From NCBI RefSeq assembly GCF_011492945.1, contig NZ_CP045119.1:310001-374000 (forward strand): a stretch of 64,000 nucleotides of DNA, in the 5' to 3' direction. The notes under the pieces were generated by a model. The model saw nothing but the letters and a program-made list of their open reading frames with translations, was not told where the DNA came from and ran no database searches. Source of the stretch: Rubrobacter tropicus (GTDB taxonomy: Bacteria > Actinomycetota > Rubrobacteria > Rubrobacterales > Rubrobacteraceae). Both the position numbers and the translations under genes were made by a program. The first letter of the stretch is position 1. The number at the start of each line of letters is the position of its first letter. Positions 42,726 through 52,616 of the stretch are shown piece by piece.

Positions 42726-43100
42726 GTGTCGACCAGAGAGCGTGGGGGAGTTGGTCCCGTGTACTGGCTGATCTCGGGCGCCTCGGGGCGAGACGGCGTG
42801 TTCGTGCTGGACCTGGCGGGGCTTGGCCGGTCCCTGCCCGTCTTCAGCTTCAAAGAGGAGGCCGAACTTTTCCTGGCGCTCGGGGGCCTGGGCGAGGGCT
42901 GGCGGGCCGTGGAAAGCGGGGCCGGCGATTTCCTGTCCCTGTTCTTCGGGCCCGCCGCCGACGTGAAAAGCGTGGTCCTCGACCCGTTGCCCAACATGTT
43001 CCGCGACAGCACGGCGGGCCTGGTGGGCCTGAGCCTCGGTCGTTTTATGGACCGTTTCCTCGGCGTATCCGGGGCCGACGTCGTGCCGGAGCCGGGTTAA
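42726..43100 (+). CDS. Unknown 124-residue protein coupled to the HTH-MEDS gene
   Basis: A soluble protein starting at GTG 42726 behind AGGAGGAAGG, 14 bases after the regulator stop. It has P-V-Y-W-L-I-S-G-A-S-G-R-D-G-V-F-V-L-D and F-K-E-E-A-E-L-F-L. The compact layout suggests an operon and perhaps a partner of the regulator. No family recognised. Confidence 0.7.
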   Translation: MSTRERGGVGPVYWLISGASGRDGVFVLDLAGLGRSLPVFSFKEEAELFLALGGLGEGWRAVESGAGDFLSLFFGPAADVKSVVLDPLPNMFRDSTAGLVGLSLGRFMDRFLGVSGADVVPEPG

Positions 43101-43167
43101 TCCCTTAACGAACTAACTGCGCCTGGCGTGCGATACTAGGCGCGTCCGGAAGTTTAGGGGAGGTCTT

Positions 43168-43314
43168 TTGACGGCGGAGTTGTGGCAGTTTGCGGCACTG
43201 ATCGGGGTCTTCCTCATGGTTGCCGTGTTGTGGCTCTGTATCATCTACCTGCCGGCGCGCACCATGGAGTACTCGGAGGCCCGCCGGTCGAAGACGCGCG
43301 ACGAACAGAGCTAG
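43168..43314 (+). CDS. 48-residue single-pass membrane protein
   Basis: A short frame starting at TTG 43168 behind GGGGAGG. It begins M-T-A-E-L-W-Q-F, has one membrane helix (A-A-L-I-G-V-F-L-M-V-A-V-L-W-L-C-I-I-Y-L) and a charged tail (S-E-A-R-R-S-K-T-R-D-E-Q-S). Good ribosome site, clear helix and charged tail make it likely real. Function unknown. Confidence 0.65.
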   Translation: MTAELWQFAALIGVFLMVAVLWLCIIYLPARTMEYSEARRSKTRDEQS

Positions 43315-43388
43315 TCAGCCTGTTAGCACGCTCCGGCCTTCGGCCTCCGCTCTCGGCCTGTCAGCTTCTTCTCTCGCTGACCGCTTTG
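43315..43388. repeat. Fragment of the palindromic repeat family
   Basis: TCAGCCTGTTAGCACGCTCC and GCTCTCGGCCTGTCAGC words match one arm of the MITE-like element. It lies between the small membrane protein and a convergent gene. Confidence 0.5.
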
Positions 43389-43817
43389 TCATCCCGGCCC
43401 GCGCCTCGCGCGGAAAGCTCGCTCCCTCCTCGCTTCCACAGCCTCCCGCAGCAACTCGTCTAAAGGCCTGCCGGACTCCGCGTGTGCGTCCAACACCTCG
43501 CTGAACTCCAGCACCCGGTCCCTCGTCCCGACCTCTCCCAGGAAACCGGCCGCCTCGTCCGTTTCCACGCCCTCCCGCGCGGCGAACTCGCGCACCACGC
43601 GGTTCATCAGGTCCATCAGGAGGCGTCGGGTCTCCTCCTCTCCGTCGCCGACCGGCCGTCCGGAGATACGTTCCTCGAACTGACGGCCGAAGATGACGGC
43701 GGCCGAGACGATCCGGCGCCGGTCCTCGGGCGAAGCCTCCTCGCCCCACGCCAGGCGCATAGTCTCTTCCCGTAACTGGTTCAGGTACGCGACGGTAGCG
43801 TCGCCCATGTCGGACAT
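43389..43817 (-). CDS. Unknown helical 142-residue protein
   Basis: A soluble, all-helical, charged protein (A-Y-L-N-Q-L-R-E-E-T-M-R-L-A-W-G, L-L-M-D-L-M-N-R-V-V-R-E-F). ATG 43817 follows GGAGTCGGGAG. It diverges from the VOC gene. No family recognised. Confidence 0.65.
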   Translation of the reverse strand: MSDMGDATVAYLNQLREETMRLAWGEEASPEDRRRIVSAAVIFGRQFEERISGRPVGDGEEETRRLLMDLMNRVVREFAAREGVETDEAAGFLGEVGTRDRVLEFSEVLDAHAESGRPLDELLREAVEARRERAFRARRGPG

Positions 43818-43891
43818 CTCCCGACTCCTCTCGCCGGCGGCGCGGACATGGTATCACCGGGTACCTCGAAGACCGAAACAGGGGGCAAAGC

Positions 43892-44629
43892 GTGTTGACC
43901 CGGCTTGACCATCTGGTGATCCTCGTCCAGGACCTGGACAGGGCCACCGAAGATTACGAACGTCTAGGCTTCAGGGTCATACCCGGCGGAGAGCACGCCG
44001 ACGGCCTCACCCGCAACGCCCTCGTGCCGTTCGGCGACGGCACCTACCTCGAGCTGGTCGCCTTCATAGATCCCGAAGACGACCAGGACAACGTCTGGGG
44101 CTGGCGGGAGTTCCTGCCCCACGAGGGCCTCATCGATTACTGCGCCGCCTCGGACGGGCTGCCTGAAGACGTCCGGCGGCTCCGGGACCTCGGCTTCGAG
44201 GTTGACGGCCCGCACGAAGGCGGCAGGAGGCTGCCCGACGGGCGGAAGATCCTGTGGCGCAGCGCCAGCTTCGCGCAGGGCGAGAGGGTCCTGCCGTTCA
44301 TGATCGAAGACCTCACGCCAAGAGAGACGCGCGTCCCAACCGGACCCGACACCTCCCACCCGAACGGCGCGACCGGCATCCGGAGGTTGGAGATTGCCGC
44401 GTCCGATGCGCAGGAAGCCACCAAAAACCTCGCCGCCCTGGCGGCGGTCGAACCGGAGCATCTCAAGCTCGGAGCCTGCGAACTCTTCCCGGTGGACATG
44501 TGCACAGAGCAGGGGCCCGGCCCGGTGGCGGTAGAACTTTCGACGGCCCCATCCGAGAACATCGGGGCGTTGGACCGGAGCCTCGCCCACGGCGTCCGGT
44601 TCACGCTCTCCCCAGAAGCTGATAGCTGA
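43892..44629 (+). CDS. VOC / glyoxalase-like domain protein
   Basis: A 245-residue protein with a V-O-C-fold first half: L-D-H-L-V-I-L-V-Q-D-L-D-R-A-T, Y-E-R-L-G-F-R-V-I-P-G-G-E-H and Y-L-E-L-V-A-F. The pattern fits the Glyoxalase_3 subgroup (PF13468). H7 and E47-type positions could bind metal. Starts at GTG 43892. Substrate unknown. Confidence 0.8.
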   Translation: MLTRLDHLVILVQDLDRATEDYERLGFRVIPGGEHADGLTRNALVPFGDGTYLELVAFIDPEDDQDNVWGWREFLPHEGLIDYCAASDGLPEDVRRLRDLGFEVDGPHEGGRRLPDGRKILWRSASFAQGERVLPFMIEDLTPRETRVPTGPDTSHPNGATGIRRLEIAASDAQEATKNLAALAAVEPEHLKLGACELFPVDMCTEQGPGPVAVELSTAPSENIGALDRSLAHGVRFTLSPEADS

Positions 44630-44700
44630 GGGCTGATAGCCAACAGCTATTTCTCCTGTATCATTCTGCGGGACGCAGCGTACCACCGAGAGGGGAGAAC

Positions 44701-44910
44701 GTGAACGACGCGACGAAGCAGCGGGTGATCACCATAGTGGCAGCGGGCATCGCCTACCTCATAAGCTCGATGGTGACGAACCGCTACATAAACATCCCCG
44801 AGCAGCGCGGCCTCAAAGACGACGCGCTGGAGGCGATCCTCAAAGGCGCCACCACCGCCACCTCGACGATCCTCGCCTCCGTCCTGGTCCGCCGCTTCTT
44901 CAAGGACTAG
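44701..44910 (+). CDS. Small two-helix membrane protein, 69 residues
   Basis: GTG 44701 follows GAGAGGGGAGAAC. Two helices (V-I-T-I-V-A-A-G-I-A-Y-L-I-S-S-M-V and A-T-T-A-T-S-T-I-L-A-S-V-L-V) flank a charged loop. No family recognised; probably a single transcript with the VOC gene or alone. Confidence 0.65.
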   Translation: MNDATKQRVITIVAAGIAYLISSMVTNRYINIPEQRGLKDDALEAILKGATTATSTILASVLVRRFFKD

Positions 44911-45150
44911 AGCTTGTCAGCCCGCTGCGCCCTATGTGCTCCGCTTTCGGCACGCGTCGGGCCTGCTTCGCAGCCCCTCGCTTTCAGCAATCAGCTTTCA
45001 GCCGCGCAGGGCCGAACCGGGCAGCGCCGGGCGCGACGGTCCGGTTGTCGCTTGGCGTGGGGTGTACGGACGACTTGCTGATAGCCGACCGCTGAAAGGC
45101 GCGAAGCGCCGGGCTGAAAGCGTAGGCGAAGCCGGAGCGTGCTAAAAAGG
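44911..45150. repeat. MITE-like palindromic intergenic element, copy 2
   Basis: Arms at about 44950-44988 and 45113-45142 are imperfect inverted repeats (GCACGC...CGCTTTCAGC). The core between them shares several blocks with copy 1 in the same orientation, including CCGCGCAGGG, GGCGTGG and GGACGACT. It ends just before the SDR ribosome site. Confidence 0.7.
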
Positions 45151-45161
45151 AGGTCGGTGCT

Positions 45162-45914
45162 TTGGCGGGTCGTTTGGATGGTCGGGTTGCTATCGTTACG
45201 GGCGGGGGCGGGGGGCTCGCCGAGGGTATCTGTGGGAGGTTGTCGAGGAGCGGCGCGGCCGTCGTTTGCGCCGACGTCTCGCTCGAGAAGGCCGGACGGG
45301 TCGCCGGGCTGGTGTCGGAGGGGGGTGGACGGTCTCTCGCGGTCGAGGTGGACGTTTCGGACAAAGGGTCCGTAGAAGGTGTGGTTGAGCGGGTGGTCGA
45401 GGAGTTTGGCGGGGTGGACGTTCTCGTGAACAACGCCGCGATCTACCCCCGCAGGGCGTGGACGGAGATCGAGGAAGAAGAGTGGGATCGGGTGATGGCC
45501 GTGAACCTCAAGGGCTACTTTCTCTGCGCCAGGGCCGTCTATCCGCACATGAAGGAACGGGGCGGGAGCATCGTCAACGTCTCCTCGATCACGTTCTTCG
45601 TCGGGTGGACGCTCCTGATGGACTACGTCGCCTCGAAGGGGGGCATCGTCGGGTTCACGCGCACGCTGGCGCGGGAGATCGGGCCTGACGGGATCAACGT
45701 CAACGCCATAGCCCCCGGCGCCTTCCCCACGGACGCCGAGAAGATCCACCCGGATCAGGAGGGCTACAACCGCTGGGTCCTCGAACAGCAGTCCATCAAA
45801 CGCCGCGGCACGCCCGACGACGTTGGCAACCTCGTCGCCTTTCTCGCCTCGGAGGAGGCCTCCTTTATCTCAGGCCAGACCATCGGCATCGACGGCGGCT
45901 GGATGATGCGCTGA
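45162..45914 (+). CDS. Short-chain dehydrogenase/reductase
   Basis: A 250-residue classical SDR. The NAD(P) motif T-G-G-G-G-G-L-A-E-G is at 13-22, N-N-A-A-I follows, and the catalytic pair is Y155 and K159 (Y-V-A-S-K). C-terminal G-I-D-G-G-W is typical. TTG 45162 is backed by AAGGAGG. The stop overlaps the ATG of the DUF4432 gene, so both act in one pathway; sugar or sugar-acid oxidation is likely. Confidence 0.9.
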   Translation: MAGRLDGRVAIVTGGGGGLAEGICGRLSRSGAAVVCADVSLEKAGRVAGLVSEGGGRSLAVEVDVSDKGSVEGVVERVVEEFGGVDVLVNNAAIYPRRAWTEIEEEEWDRVMAVNLKGYFLCARAVYPHMKERGGSIVNVSSITFFVGWTLLMDYVASKGGIVGFTRTLAREIGPDGINVNAIAPGAFPTDAEKIHPDQEGYNRWVLEQQSIKRRGTPDDVGNLVAFLASEEASFISGQTIGIDGGWMMR

Positions 45915-47014
45915 TGCCCGACCTCTTCGGAGAGCGCCTCGGACGCGGGGACCTGATGCGCCGCATCGGCAGGTTGGATCAGGCAGCCGGCGTCAGGCTC
46001 GTCTCTTTGGGCGACGGCGCCGAGCGCGGCGTCAGGCTGCTGGAGTTCCAGACCGGTACGGGCTTCTCCTTCGACGTGGTCGTCGACCGCGCCCTGGATA
46101 TCGGGCGCTGCGAGATGGGCGGGCGCCCTTTGGGCTGGCTCTCGCCGGTGGGCTTCGCAGGTCCCTGGTTCGACGAGCCGGAGGGTCTGGGTTTCCTCCG
46201 CAACTGGGGCGGCGGCCTGCTCACGACCGCGGGCCTCGACCACGCCCTGTTCATGGCCGAGGACACCGCCGAACACTTCCACTACCCGCCGAAAGAGACG
46301 GAGAGCTACGGCCTGCACGGGCGCGTCTCGAACCTTCCGGCCAGGCTCCTCGGCTACGGGGAGCGGTGGGAGGGAGACGAGTGCTTCCTCTGGGCCGAGG
46401 GCGAGGTGCGCCAGGCCGCGGTCTTCGGCGAGAACCTCGCGCTGCGGCGGCGCGTCGAGGCCAAGGTAGGGGAATCGCGCCTCAGGATCCACGACGAGGT
46501 CGAGAACGCGGGCTTCGACCCGACGCCCCACATGTACCTCTACCACGTAAACGTCGGCTGGCCCGTCGTCGACGAGGGCTCCGAACTCCTTGCCCCGGCG
46601 CGCGGCGTCTCCCCCCGCGGCGACTACCAGGCCGAGGGCTACGAAAGGTTCCACGGTCCCCAAAGGGGTTACGTCGAGCGGGTCTTCGAGCACGACCTCG
46701 CCGCCGAACAAGGCGGGACCGTGCCTGTCGGAGTCGTCAATCGTAGATCTGGCCTCGGCTTCTACGAGGTCTACAGGCGCGACCAGCTACCCCACCACTT
46801 CGTCTGGCGGATGCTCGGGGAAGGAACCTACGTAGTCGGCGTCGAGCCGAGCACCAACCGCACCGCCGGGCGCCTGGACGCGAGGGAGCGGGGGGAGCTG
46901 ATCGAACTCTCCCCCGGAGAGGGTCGCACCTACGACCTGGAACTCGGCGCCCTCGACGGAAACGAAGAGATAAACCGCTTCGCACGGCGCGTTGAAGCCC
47001 TGCGCCCGGGATAG
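45914..47014 (+). CDS. DUF4432 aldose-1-epimerase-like protein
   Basis: A 366-residue protein of the galactose-mutarotase-like fold. V-V-D-R-A-L-D-I-G, G-L-H-G-R-V-S-N, Y-L-Y-H-V-N-V-G-W-P and V-G-V-E-P-S-T-N match the DUF4432 group; H and E residues in the first and last of these are the expected catalytic pair. Linked to the SDR by a TGATG overlap. Confidence 0.85.
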   Translation: MPDLFGERLGRGDLMRRIGRLDQAAGVRLVSLGDGAERGVRLLEFQTGTGFSFDVVVDRALDIGRCEMGGRPLGWLSPVGFAGPWFDEPEGLGFLRNWGGGLLTTAGLDHALFMAEDTAEHFHYPPKETESYGLHGRVSNLPARLLGYGERWEGDECFLWAEGEVRQAAVFGENLALRRRVEAKVGESRLRIHDEVENAGFDPTPHMYLYHVNVGWPVVDEGSELLAPARGVSPRGDYQAEGYERFHGPQRGYVERVFEHDLAAEQGGTVPVGVVNRRSGLGFYEVYRRDQLPHHFVWRMLGEGTYVVGVEPSTNRTAGRLDARERGELIELSPGEGRTYDLELGALDGNEEINRFARRVEALRPG

Positions 47015-47062
47015 GAGCGTACTGAAAGCTGATGGCTGAGAGCTGAAAGCTGAAAGCTCTAG
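47015..47062. repeat. Short array of AGCTGAAAGC-like words
   Basis: Several imperfect direct and inverted GCTGAAAGCT/AGCTGATGGC words sit between the epimerase-like and amidohydrolase genes, as at several other intergenic sites here. Confidence 0.4.
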
Positions 47063-47078
47063 AGAAAGCGAGCGTGGC

Positions 47079-48218
47079 GTGGCGGAGACGGTAGACCGAA
47101 CTCACGAACGCAAGGAAAGACTCGAGGACATCCTCGTCGTCGACTGCGACGTCCACGTCAGCGAGACGCCGGGCAAGCTCGCTCCCTACTGCGACATGCC
47201 CTGGCGGGTCTCCCTGGAGCATATCGAGAAGAACGAGCCCGTACGCTACCTGGACATCCCCGGCTTCTCTCCCGGAAACGCCGCCTACGAGGCCCGCTTC
47301 CCGACGGGCCACGAGGCCACCCGCGGCGTCGACACGCCCGCCCAGATGCGCCGCGAGCTCGACGCCATCCACGTGGACATCGGCATCCTCTTCCCCGACC
47401 ACCTCCTCAAGCTGCCCGTCATCACCCAGTCGGACTACGCCGCCGCGATCGCCCGCGCGTACAACGCCTGGCTTCTCGAAGAGTGGTGCTCCGTCGAGAA
47501 CGGCCTCCTCGGCTGCATCCTCGCCTGCCCCCACGACCCGGCCGACGCGGCGCGCGAGATCCGGAAGTACTCGAAAGAACCCGGCATGGTCGGCGTCTAC
47601 CTGCCGTGCGCCGGCCTCGACCCCTTGTGGGGACACCGGATGTACGACCCCATCTTCGAGGCCGCGGAGGAGGCGGACCTGCCGGTCTTGCTGCACAGCG
47701 TCACCGTCATACATCCCGTCTTCCCCTTCAACACCCACGGCTTCGAGACGGAGTTCGGGCGGCACATCTGCAGCCACACCTTCTCCATGATGGCGAACCT
47801 CGTCCACATGGTCACCACAGGCGTCCCCGTCCGCTACCCGAACCTGCGCATCGCCTTCACCGAGGCCGGCATCTCCTGGGTGCCTTTCCTGATGTACAAA
47901 ATGGACAAAGAGTACGTCGAGCGTCGCCGCGAGGTCCCTTTCCTGACCGAGAAGCCGAGCCACTACCTCAAGAAGATGTACTTCGCCACCCAGCCCGTCG
48001 AGGAGCCCGAGGACCTCGGGGACCTGGTGAAGTTGATGGACCTCTACGACGGCGAGGACACGACCATCTTTGCTTCCGACTGGCCCCACCACGACTTCGA
48101 CCACCCCATGAAGGTCCACCAGGTCCCGTTCACGAACGAGGTCCGCCGCAAGGTCTTCGGCGACAACGCCTTGCGGCTCTTCAACATCGACGCGAGAGGG
48201 AACCGGCTCAACCCGTGA
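47079..48218 (+). CDS. Amidohydrolase-2 (PF04909) metal-dependent hydrolase/decarboxylase
   Basis: A 379-residue TIM-barrel enzyme. The N-terminal metal motif D24-V-H26 (V-V-D-C-D-V-H) and the C-terminal S-D-W-P-H-H-D-F-D fit the ACMSD/gamma-resorcylate decarboxylase group, which includes C-C bond decarboxylases as well as hydrolases. Starts at GTG 47079. It is followed by a cupin gene. Related but not close to the pair at 58.6-60.8 kb. Confidence 0.87.
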   Translation: MAETVDRTHERKERLEDILVVDCDVHVSETPGKLAPYCDMPWRVSLEHIEKNEPVRYLDIPGFSPGNAAYEARFPTGHEATRGVDTPAQMRRELDAIHVDIGILFPDHLLKLPVITQSDYAAAIARAYNAWLLEEWCSVENGLLGCILACPHDPADAAREIRKYSKEPGMVGVYLPCAGLDPLWGHRMYDPIFEAAEEADLPVLLHSVTVIHPVFPFNTHGFETEFGRHICSHTFSMMANLVHMVTTGVPVRYPNLRIAFTEAGISWVPFLMYKMDKEYVERRREVPFLTEKPSHYLKKMYFATQPVEEPEDLGDLVKLMDLYDGEDTTIFASDWPHHDFDHPMKVHQVPFTNEVRRKVFGDNALRLFNIDARGNRLNP

Positions 48219-48260
48219 GCGGGTGGTCGGAGCGGTGGACCGGGGTGCGAGAGGAGGAGT

Positions 48261-48617
48261 ATGGAAGGGGCTGTGGACCTTGGGGGGATCTCGGCTGGCG
48301 CCCGGGGGACGGGAACCGTGTGGACGGAGCGGGAGGGACGGGACTTGAACGCCAACCTGGTCCGTTTCCCCCAAGGAGAAGGCGTCGGGGAGCACGTAAA
48401 CGGTGAGGTGGACGTCCTCTTCGTTGGCGTGTCCGGCTCCGGGGTCGTGGGGGTGGACGGCAGGGAGCACGCGCTGGAAGCTGGGGTCCTCGTCCTCGTT
48501 CCCAGGGGAGCCCGGCGGTCCACCCGAAGCACCTCGGAGAGTTTCTCCTACCTGACCGTACACAGGAGAAGGGGGCCGGTGCGCCTCCGCGCCGGCCGGG
48601 ATGGGCCGAACGCGTGA
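48261..48617 (+). CDS. Small cupin protein
   Basis: A 118-residue beta-barrel protein. N-L-V-R-F-P-Q-G-E-G-V-G-E-H-V-N and G-V-V-G-V-D-G-R-E-H resemble the two cupin motifs, with the usual histidine pair partly replaced. ATG 48261 follows GAGGAGGAGT. Probably a binding or sensor cupin rather than an oxygenase. Confidence 0.75.
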   Translation: MEGAVDLGGISAGARGTGTVWTEREGRDLNANLVRFPQGEGVGEHVNGEVDVLFVGVSGSGVVGVDGREHALEAGVLVLVPRGARRSTRSTSESFSYLTVHRRRGPVRLRAGRDGPNA

Positions 48618-48637
48618 GGCACCATCGGGGCGTCGGG

Positions 48638-49489
48638 TCAGGCGCGGTTCAGGGCCGCTGAGTGGTGGCGGATGTGTTCCTCCATAAAGGTCGAGATCGC
48701 GTAGTACGAGTGGTCGTAGCCCTCGCGGCGGTTCAGGGTTAGCGGCTGCCCGGACTCGGCGCAGGCCTCTTCCAGGGCTTCGGGCAGGAGCTGCTCTTCG
48801 AGGAACTGGTCCGAGAGGCCCTGGTCCACGAGGATGTTCCGTCCGTCGGGGAAGGGGTGCTCGCGCACGAGCTCGCTCGCGTCGTAGGCCTTCCAGGCCT
48901 CCCTGTCCCCTCCGAGGTAGCCCGAGAAGGCCTTCTCGCCCCAGGGGACGCGGGTCGGGGCCGAGACGGGGGCGAAGGCCGAGACCGAGCGGAAAAAATC
49001 GGGGTTCTTGAGGGCGCAGACGAGGGCGCCGTGGCCGCCCATCGAGTGGCCGAAGACGCCGCGGGCATCGGGGCCTGCGGGAAAGTTCTCTTCTACGACG
49101 GACGGCAGCTCCCTCGTGACGTAGGAGTACATCCCGTAGTGGCGGGACCAGGGCTCTTCCGTGGCGTCCACGTAGAAGCCCGCGCCGGTGCCGAAGTCCC
49201 AGTCGTCGTCTTCGCCGGGTATGTTGGCGTCGCGGGGGCTGGTGTCGGGCGCGACCAGCATCAGGCCGTGCTCGGCGGCGAGGCGCTGGGCCCCACCCTT
49301 GATCATGAAGGTCTCCTCCGTGCAGGTCAGGCCGGCCAGGTAGTAGAGGACGGGCACAGGCCCGTCCGCCGCCTGGGGGGGCGTGTAGACGGCGAAGCGC
49401 ATCTCGCCGTCGCAGGCGGAGGAGTGATGCTCGTGAAACGAGACGGTTCCGCCGAAACACGCGTGCCCGCCCAGGGTGTTGAGGTTCAT
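48638..49489 (-). CDS. fghA: S-formylglutathione hydrolase
   Basis: A 283-residue esterase-D family serine hydrolase. The nucleophile S149 is in G-H-S-M-G-G-H-G-A-L; L-A-G-L-T-C-T-E-E and Y-D-H-S-Y-Y are family signatures. It splits S-formylglutathione to formate and glutathione. ATG 49489 is preferred to the TTG 30 bases earlier because homology begins there. It follows the formaldehyde dehydrogenase gene on the same strand. Confidence 0.93.
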   Translation of the reverse strand: MNLNTLGGHACFGGTVSFHEHHSSACDGEMRFAVYTPPQAADGPVPVLYYLAGLTCTEETFMIKGGAQRLAAEHGLMLVAPDTSPRDANIPGEDDDWDFGTGAGFYVDATEEPWSRHYGMYSYVTRELPSVVEENFPAGPDARGVFGHSMGGHGALVCALKNPDFFRSVSAFAPVSAPTRVPWGEKAFSGYLGGDREAWKAYDASELVREHPFPDGRNILVDQGLSDQFLEEQLLPEALEEACAESGQPLTLNRREGYDHSYYAISTFMEEHIRHHSAALNRA

Positions 49490-49588
49490 TATGGCCCTTT
49501 CTGGAGTCTCTCTGGTCAAGCCTCGTCGGCGAGCCAGAGTAGATCGCCGACGAATCCTGAAGCCTGCAACCTGATGCCCGAAGCCTCC

Positions 49589-50698
<1,110 letters not shown>

Positions 50699-50863
50699 CT
50701 CTCCTCCTCCGTCTTCATCTACGGCCCAACACCTTAGCACGGGGCGGGGGCCGTCCTCGCGGATAGGAAACACGCGTCCCTGGCGCGGGGATGGCCACGG
50801 ACTTATGGTGATCCCGAACGGGCGCGACCCGGCGGTCGTCGGCGGGAGAGACGGGAGGCACGA

Positions 50864-51238
50864 GTGGCGAAGAGGCGCGAGGAGCACGTCGTGGGAGACC
50901 TTTCGGACTTCCCCGAGGGCATCCACAAGGTGGTCAAAGCCGGGCGGCGCGAGGTCGGGATCTTTAATATCAGTGGCGAGCTCTACGGCCTGCCCAACCT
51001 TTGCCCCCACCAGACGGGGCCGCTGTGCGCCGGCGTGAAGCCGACGACCGGCGCCCTCGTCTCCCGCAAGGAGAACGACTGGAGGTTCGAGTGGGTCCAC
51101 GAGGGCGAGGTCGTGGCCTGCCCCTGGCACGGCCTGGAATACCACGTCCCAACCGGCCGCTGCCTCGCCTACCCGAACGTCAAGCTCCGCTCCTACGAGG
51201 TCGTCGTCGAGGACGGAAAGGTGAAGGTCCGGCTCTAG
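50864..51238 (+). CDS. Stand-alone Rieske [2Fe-2S] protein
   Basis: A 124-residue protein with cluster ligands C47-P-H49 and C86-P-W-H89; extra cysteines C55 and C100 could form a stabilising bridge. There is no membrane anchor and no oxygenase domain. The spacing between the two motifs (36 residues) is longer than in typical ferredoxins. GTG 50864 has GGGAGG. It is co-transcribed with a small gene. Confidence 0.88.
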   Translation: MAKRREEHVVGDLSDFPEGIHKVVKAGRREVGIFNISGELYGLPNLCPHQTGPLCAGVKPTTGALVSRKENDWRFEWVHEGEVVACPWHGLEYHVPTGRCLAYPNVKLRSYEVVVEDGKVKVRL

Positions 51239-51240
51239 CT

Positions 51241-51495
51241 GTGGACCAAGACTCTTCAAACGGCCCGCAGGTGGACGGCCCGCTCGCCGTCAGGGAGGTG
51301 GAGGCTGCGTTCCTGGTGGTCCGCGAAGGGGACCCGGGGGACTGGTTGGCACGCTTCGAGAAGGGTGGCGGCTTCCCGGCCCGAGCCTGGGCCGAGAACA
51401 TGGTCGCGGTCTACAACCGGCGGTTGCGGGGTCGCGACGCCGGGCCCCCCACGCCGCCGGACGCGCGGCTGGACGGCCACCATTCTCCGACTTGA
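51241..51495 (+). CDS. Small protein after the Rieske gene, unknown function
   Basis: An 84-residue soluble protein beginning at GTG 51241, two bases after the Rieske stop. Sequence includes [21 protein letters not shown] and [13 protein letters not shown]. The tight coupling suggests it works with the Rieske protein. No family recognised. Confidence 0.6.
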   Translation: MDQDSSNGPQVDGPLAVREVEAAFLVVREGDPGDWLARFEKGGGFPARAWAENMVAVYNRRLRGRDAGPPTPPDARLDGHHSPT

Positions 51496-51520
51496 CGCGG
51501 CGTCCCGACGCGGACGGGGC

Positions 51521-52417
51521 TTACGGTTTCGTCTGGCTCTCCGAGCGGGCGAGGAAGCCTTCTAGCGTGTCGAGGAAGCGTTCGGGTTCCTCGGCGAAGG
51601 GGTAGTGAGAGCTTTGCTCGAAGATCGCGAGCTCGGAGTTCGGTATGCCCGCGTGGATGTCGCGCTCCTGGCCCGCGGCCATGCCGTCGTAACGGCCGGC
51701 GGCCACGAGCGTGGGTACGTTTATACCTCCGAGGCGAGGGCGCAGGTCCCACGCGCGGAGCGGGCCTGGCTGTGGCGCGTTCGGTGGGCCCCACATGGCG
51801 GTATTCGCCTCCACGTCCATCTTCGAGAGCGCCCGGTTCAGCCAGTTGGGCCACGGGTCGAGGCGACAGGCGTGGCGCCGGTAGAAGAGGTCCATCGCCT
51901 CCCCGTACTCGGGGTCTTCGAACGTGCCGGCCGCCTCGTGTTTGCGGATTGCTTCCCGCGCGTCCCGGGGCAAGCCGTCGTAGAAGCCCTGCCGGCATTC
52001 GAGCATCGTTTTCCCGCTCACGACGGCGCCTACCAGGATCAGGCCCGCCGGAGGTTTCTCCGCCTCCAGGACGTGCTCCATGGCGAGCAGGCCGCCCCAC
52101 GAGTGGCCCAACAGGTGGACTTCGTCCAGCCCGAGCTCGCTCCGGACCACCGCGAGCTCCCCCAGGAAGGCACCCACGCTCCAAGGACCGGGGCCTCCCG
52201 AACGGGTCGAGTTGCCGCAGCCGAGCTGGTCGTAGAACACGACAGGACGCCCCCCGCGCGCCAGGTCCTCCAGGGGCTCCAGGCTGTCGTGGGGCAGGCC
52301 CGGTCCCCCGTGGAGCGCGAGCACCGGGAGCTTGCGCGCCCGGGAATCTGCCGGATCCCCAACCACCCGATACCAGATCCTGTTTCCCCCGAAACGAAGC
52401 GTGCCTTCGCCCGCCAT
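51521..52417 (-). CDS. Proline iminopeptidase-like alpha/beta hydrolase
   Basis: A 298-residue S33-type hydrolase. The oxyanion motif H-G-G-P-G is at 36-40 and the nucleophile S106 in G-H-S-W-G-G; a late S-S-H-Y-P-F gives the histidine. The H-G-G-P-G pattern is characteristic of prolyl iminopeptidases and tricorn-associated peptidases. ATG 52417 follows GGGAGGC. The frame extends upstream to 52810 without homology. Confidence 0.87.
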   Translation of the reverse strand: MAGEGTLRFGGNRIWYRVVGDPADSRARKLPVLALHGGPGLPHDSLEPLEDLARGGRPVVFYDQLGCGNSTRSGGPGPWSVGAFLGELAVVRSELGLDEVHLLGHSWGGLLAMEHVLEAEKPPAGLILVGAVVSGKTMLECRQGFYDGLPRDAREAIRKHEAAGTFEDPEYGEAMDLFYRRHACRLDPWPNWLNRALSKMDVEANTAMWGPPNAPQPGPLRAWDLRPRLGGINVPTLVAAGRYDGMAAGQERDIHAGIPNSELAIFEQSSHYPFAEEPERFLDTLEGFLARSESQTKP

Positions 52418-52490
52418 GACTGCCTCCCGTTGCCGCCCGGTTCCGGCCCCGCGCTTTACCCTGACCTTACCCCAACCCGCCAGGAACCTA

Positions 52491-52616
52491 CTAGAGCGGT
52501 CGCGGTGGCATTGAGCTACCGCGATCCGCGCCGTCGGCTTTTTGCTCCTGGCTGAAAGCCTACGGCTAAAGGCTGACAGCTTCGCAAAGAGGTTCGACCT
52601 CTCTGCAAACCGCTCT
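52491..52616. repeat. Inverted-repeat-flanked intergenic segment
   Basis: CTAGAGCGGT near 52490 and its complement ACCGCTCTAG near 52608 flank a short region holding GCTGAAAGCC/GGCTGACAGC words and an AGAGGT-TCG-ACCTCT hairpin (about 52588-52602). Confidence 0.45.

Noticed and set aside
50699-51259. Upstream extension of the formaldehyde dehydrogenase frame
   Set aside because: It is antisense to the Rieske gene; ATG 50698 has a strong ribosome site and the family N-terminus.
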